Of a DNA stretch of 8,047 nucleotides, positions 5,869 through 8,047 are shown in pieces. Source of the DNA: Actinomycetota bacterium (GTDB lineage: Bacteria; Actinomycetota; Thermoleophilia; Solirubrobacterales; Solirubrobacteraceae). Each line of letters begins with the position of its first letter. Positions within the stretch are counted from its first letter, which is position 1. The DNA lies in contig VAYD01000100.1 in assembly GCA_005883905.1 (NCBI GenBank), positions 1-8,047 of the forward strand, written 5' to 3'. The notes beneath the pieces were generated by a model. It saw nothing but the letters and a program-made list of their open reading frames with translations. It was not told the origin of the DNA and did no database searches. Position numbers and translations under genes: made by a program.

Positions 5869-6585
5869 CTACACCTTCGCCGCTGGCACCGGAGGATCTC
5901 CTGCGGGTGCCGCCAGCACCTGGAGGCCATCCGCGAGCTTGCTCGCGAAGGCGCGCGCCTGCTCCTCATATCCGGGTTGGAGATTGGTGGGCGGGATCTT
6001 GATGCCGGCGTACTTCTCCCGGTTCTCACCGTGGGTGAAGTAGCCGATCAGTGCGAGGAACGACCGGATCTGGCGCCCGGCGTAGACGAAGTGGATGTTG
6101 TCGACGTACTCGCCGCCCCTCTTCTTGGCGAGCTTGCGAACGCCCTTCATGTTGATGCTCCAGTAGCGCCGGGCAACCACATAGATCGCGAAGGGCTTGC
6201 CGTCGAGGACCGGGCCTGCCTCCTGCGACACGAGGTACGAGCGCATCGGGATGCTCGGCCTGAAGAACCATGTTGGCGAGCCGATGCAGACGAGGTCGTA
6301 GTCGTCGCGCTTCGCCTCCTCGGGGATGACGATCTCGCCGGTCGCGCCCCGCATTTGCGGAATGAACATCCCAAGCACCTCGGACCAGGGATGCTTCAAC
6401 GGGAACCGGCTGAAGCGCTCGAGCCAGCGCTTGTCCGTGAACTCGATCTTGGCGAGGGTCACGCTGCAGTCCTGTTTGCGGAACTGCTCCGCCATGGCTT
6501 CCGCCACCTTGAGGGCCTGCTGCGTGTACGTGTAGTAGACCAGCAGGACCGACGGCTTGCGGCTCAACGTGTCGTTGTCAGACAT
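5869..6585 (-). CDS. Flavodoxin-like / NAD(P)H-dependent FMN oxidoreductase family protein
   Basis: A 238-aa soluble protein with a flavodoxin fold pattern. The first strand and phosphate loop are 'SVLLVYYTYTQQALKVAEAMA' (residues about 12-32), where flavodoxins have T/S-x-T-G-x-T; here the Gly is replaced by Gln, so FMN phosphate binding may be altered. The second flavin loop is 'DYDLVCIGSPTWFFRPSIPMRSYL' in pieces, with the typical GSPTW. Then come 'GKPFAIYVVARRYWSINMKGV' and 'YVDNIHFVYAG'. It is longer than classic flavodoxin (about 150 aa), with an extra C-terminal region after 'ALIGYFTHGENREKYAGIKIPP'. Substrate unknown. The start ATG 6585 fits because the upstream in-frame extension crosses the intergenic region and the previous gene's 3' end; a GCAGG lies close to ATG and AGGAGAG further up. 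A shared upstream element ends 70 bases before. It is the first gene of a pair with 5397-5858. Confidence 0.85.
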   Translation of the reverse strand: MSDNDTLSRKPSVLLVYYTYTQQALKVAEAMAEQFRKQDCSVTLAKIEFTDKRWLERFSRFPLKHPWSEVLGMFIPQMRGATGEIVIPEEAKRDDYDLVCIGSPTWFFRPSIPMRSYLVSQEAGPVLDGKPFAIYVVARRYWSINMKGVRKLAKKRGGEYVDNIHFVYAGRQIRSFLALIGYFTHGENREKYAGIKIPPTNLQPGYEEQARAFASKLADGLQVLAAPAGDPPVPAAKV

Positions 6586-6655
6586 CACCTGCTCGCTCTC
6601 CTGGTTGACGCTTCGTCGTCTCGCTACGCCAACTCTCTCGCCGAGTGGATCCCCA

Positions 6656-6677
6656 CGCATCCGTCGATCCGGATGAA
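6656..6677 (-). promoter_or_regulatory. Copy 3 of shared bipartite upstream element, before the flavodoxin-like gene
   Basis: Minus strand: GA then TTCATCC (6677-6671), spacer GGATCGACG, GATGCG (6661-6656). The element begins immediately after the TGA stop (6680-6678) of the preceding Sap/GAP-like gene, the stop itself supplying the GA before TTCATCC. It ends 70 bases before the flavodoxin ATG. Its position makes the flavodoxin pair a separate transcription unit. Confidence 0.6.
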
Positions 6678-7373
6678 TCAGGCGTCCACGATGCCTCGAA
6701 TGATCAGAAAGAAGCCCAAGACCGCGCAGAGGACGACGGCGATCCTGCGCCCGTTGGCGGAGAACCATCCGTTGACGCGATGGACGCGCGCCACGGTCGC
6801 GTCGGGGGCGAAGATCAGCCCCAGGAGTGGGATCTCAGCGAGCATGAACATGATGAGGTTGAACGCGACCACAAGCGCGATGTCTCCGGCCGTCGAGTGG
6901 TGAGCGGCTGCGATGTCCTTGAGTCCGACGATGTACGCGGCACCCGGCAGGTTGATCGCGAGGGCGGCAACGAAGACGACCGGAGCCGAGCCGCGAGCCA
7001 GAAGGCGCTGTGACAACGGCTCCTTCTGCTCCGCGTCGGGGTCGACGGGCTTGTCGGGCTTCTTCGCCCGCCGGCGCTCCTGGAACCGTGCGTCCGCCCG
7101 CGTGGCAAGGGCGACGGCGAGCAGAAGGGCCAGCCCGCCGACGGCGAGGTCCGTCGTCCAGCTCACAGCCGAGGTGCTGCTGTCGACCGCGCTCGAGCCC
7201 TTGAGCGCGGCGATGATGCCGAGCCCGAGGCCGATGCTGATCGTGAGGCCGCCGGCGAGGTAGGCGCTGAGAAGCGGCTTGCGCCTGGGTTGCGACAGCA
7301 GGATCACGACGGCCGCCAGCAGCGTCGGGTAGAGCGCAGCATCGAGCGCCAGGACGAGCAGTTGCAGGGGCAT
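6678..7373 (-). CDS. Sap/GAP-like six-helix membrane protein
   Basis: A 231-aa integral membrane protein starting at ATG 7373, with GAGGGT eight bases before it. Hydrophobic segments lie at residues about 4-27, 34-57, 70-92, 128-150, 160-185 and 205-229, giving six helices. A charged cytoplasmic-looking loop (DARFQERRRAKKPDKPVDPDAEQKEP) sits between helices three and four. 'INLPGAAYIVGLKDIA' in helix four and the spacing 3+3 resemble the actinobacterial Sap/GAP family (sulfolipid-1- or glycopeptidolipid-addressing proteins), which in mycobacteria help transport cell-surface lipids. That function is known only for mycobacterial members and should not be assumed here; LysE-like exporters share the overall plan. 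A shared upstream element ends 32 bases before the start. The neighbours give no lipid-synthesis context. Confidence 0.75.
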   Translation of the reverse strand: MPLQLLVLALDAALYPTLLAAVVILLSQPRRKPLLSAYLAGGLTISIGLGLGIIAALKGSSAVDSSTSAVSWTTDLAVGGLALLLAVALATRADARFQERRRAKKPDKPVDPDAEQKEPLSQRLLARGSAPVVFVAALAINLPGAAYIVGLKDIAAAHHSTAGDIALVVAFNLIMFMLAEIPLLGLIFAPDATVARVHRVNGWFSANGRRIAVVLCAVLGFFLIIRGIVDA

Positions 7374-7405
7374 GTCGCCGACCCTCGCACGGCGGCGGCG
7401 CCGGC

Positions 7406-7427
7406 CGCATCGCTCCGACGGGATGAA
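7406..7427 (-). promoter_or_regulatory. Copy 4 of shared bipartite upstream element, before the Sap/GAP-like gene
   Basis: Minus strand: GA then TTCATCC (7427-7421), spacer CGTCGGAGC, GATGCG (7411-7406), followed by GCC as in copy 2. It lies in the 61-base gap after the carboxymuconolactone decarboxylase stop (7437-7435) and ends 32 bases before the ATG at 7373. Confidence 0.65.
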
Positions 7428-7434
7428 TCGGGAG

Positions 7435-7815
7435 TCAGTCCACCGCTTCGAGCGCGGCGTCGACGTCGTAGCCGAGCGCGAGCGCGAGCTCGGGTGCCGC
7501 GGAGACGGCGCGCCCGAGGCCGATCTCGGGAGCGACGGCGATCAGAATGCCGACAATCTCATCGAAGCTGGCACCAGCGGCCAACGCCGCCTCCACCCTG
7601 GTGTTGTAGGAGCTCGACGTGGCGCCGATGGCCAGCACCGCCGCCAGCCTGACCAGCGCGTACGCCTTCGGATCCAGCCGCGAGACCTCGACCGTGTCCT
7701 GACCCATACCGAGCACCGACCGCACGAAGCATGCGTCGTTGAGGGCCAAACTGCGTAGCCGCTCCTGGTATTCGATTGTGTCGGTCAAGGGAGACCCCGC
7801 GTTTCCATCAAACAC
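7435..7815 (-). CDS. Carboxymuconolactone decarboxylase (CMD) family protein
   Basis: GTG 7815 gives 126 aa, an all-helical protein with the CMD pattern 'LDPKAYALVRLAAVLAIGA', 'VEAALAAGASFDEIVGILIAVAPEIGLGRAVSAAPELALALG' in pieces. AhpD-type members carry a CxxC redox pair; the only Cys here (residue 29) is single, so this is not an AhpD-type peroxidase. It may be an uncharacterised CMD-like lyase or isomerase. Start uncertain: the shared element at 7831-7852 ends only 15 bases before GTG 7815. An in-frame TTG at 7788 (protein beginning TDTIEYQERLRSLAL) lies 42 bases after it, close to the 30-32 base spacing of two other copies, with GGGG seven bases upstream. I give the longer frame but consider TTG 7788 at least as likely. 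It lies between the LuxR-type regulator and the Sap/GAP-like gene, each with its own upstream region. Confidence 0.85.
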   Translation of the reverse strand: MFDGNAGSPLTDTIEYQERLRSLALNDACFVRSVLGMGQDTVEVSRLDPKAYALVRLAAVLAIGATSSSYNTRVEAALAAGASFDEIVGILIAVAPEIGLGRAVSAAPELALALGYDVDAALEAVD

Positions 7816-7830
7816 CGTCCGGACGCGCGC

Positions 7831-7852
7831 GGCATCGCGCAGACAGGATGAA
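7831..7852 (-). promoter_or_regulatory. Copy 5 of shared bipartite upstream element, before the CMD-family gene
   Basis: Minus strand: AA then TTCATCC (7852-7846), spacer TGTCTGCGC, GATGCC (7836-7831), the only copy with C as the last base. It lies in the 56-base gap between the LuxR-type gene's stop (7874-7872) and the CMD start region. Confidence 0.6.
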
Positions 7853-7871
7853 TTGAGGCTCCGCCGCTTTG

Positions 7872-8047
7872 CTAGAGCAGGCCGATGTCTCGAGCTCGTT
7901 CGACGGCCGCGCCGCGCGAGGTGACTTCGAGCTTGCGGTAGATGGACATCGCGTGCGATTTCACCGTGTGGTGGGACAGGTGGGCCCGCTGGCCGACCTC
8001 CTTGAACGTCAGGTGCGTCGTCAAGAGGGGAAGAACACGAAGCTCCG
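7872..8047 (-). CDS. LuxR-family transcriptional regulator, C-terminal helix-turn-helix only
   Basis: The minus-strand frame is open from the window edge to TAG at 7874-7872, giving the last 57 residues; the N-terminal sensory part is outside the window. The sequence is a clear LuxR/GerE DNA-binding domain: 'ELRVLPLLTTHLTFKEVGQ', the turn and recognition helix 'HLSHHTVKSHAMSIYRKL', then 'EVTSRGAAVERARDIGLL'. The variant 'HLTFKEVG...LSHHTVKSHAMSIYRKL' is typical of LuxR proteins with this HTH at the extreme C-terminus, including large AAA/MalT-like ones; which kind cannot be told from this fragment. It lies directly upstream of, and in the same direction as, the CMD-family gene. It is therefore a natural candidate regulator of the genes carrying the shared upstream element, but that is only a positional inference. 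Confidence 0.9.
   Translation of the reverse strand, partial: ELRVLPLLTTHLTFKEVGQRAHLSHHTVKSHAMSIYRKLEVTSRGAAVERARDIGLL

Noticed and set aside
5859..6029. N-terminal extension of the small membrane protein to 6029
   Set aside because: It overlaps the flavodoxin-like gene and is Arg/Ser/Cys-rich; ATG 5858 follows an AGGTG at a good distance.
5806..6903. 365-codon plus-strand frame opposite the flavodoxin and membrane genes
   Set aside because: Antisense shadow; the minus strand has recognisable families, ribosome sites and proper gene spacing.

Overview
The window is high-GC, densely coded bacterial DNA. GC-ending codons, GTG/TTG starts, and the families present (DUF6325, double DUF4333 lipoprotein, Sap/GAP-type membrane protein, AtsA/AtsD-like long sulfatase, LuxR with a C-terminal helix-turn-helix) point to an actinobacterium. 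A soil Thermoleophilia/Solirubrobacterales member is my best guess, but that is inference, not proof. I see no tRNA, rRNA, CRISPR array, insertion sequence or phage gene.

Layout. Bases 1-375 (minus) hold the N-terminus of a secreted S53 (sedolisin/kumamolisin-type) peptidase, cut by the window edge. After a 185-base divergent intergenic region, a plus-strand run follows: a 67-aa two-helix membrane protein (561-764), translationally coupled to a DUF6325 protein (761-1219), a 55-aa protein with an internal 15-residue duplication (1222-1389), and a lipoprotein with two DUF4333 repeats (from 1452). The lipoprotein's reading frame runs without a stop into what looks like the two ends of a bile-acid:Na+ symporter-like transporter lacking its middle (2034-2315). 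A second plus-strand unit has an 801-aa type I sulfatase (GTG start at 2450) followed by a DUF1269-like glycine-zipper membrane protein (4868-5383). The remaining genes are on the minus strand and converge on it: LuxR-family regulator C-terminus (7872-8047, partial), a carboxymuconolactone decarboxylase family protein (7435-7815), a six-helix Sap/GAP-like membrane protein (6678-7373), a flavodoxin-like protein (5869-6585), and a small multi-helix membrane protein (5397-5858) in operon with it.

Most notable observation: five separate upstream regions, on both strands, carry the same bipartite element, TTCAYCC then exactly 9 bases then GATGCG (GATGCC once). The sixth base of the spacer is G in all five, and RA precedes it in four of five. 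It lies before the S53 peptidase, the sulfatase, the flavodoxin, the Sap/GAP-like gene and the carboxymuconolactone decarboxylase. It never shows this spacing inside a gene that I could find. This suggests a shared promoter or operator, and hence one regulon linking otherwise unrelated genes. The second notable feature is the lipoprotein/transporter fusion, best read as decay by deletion.
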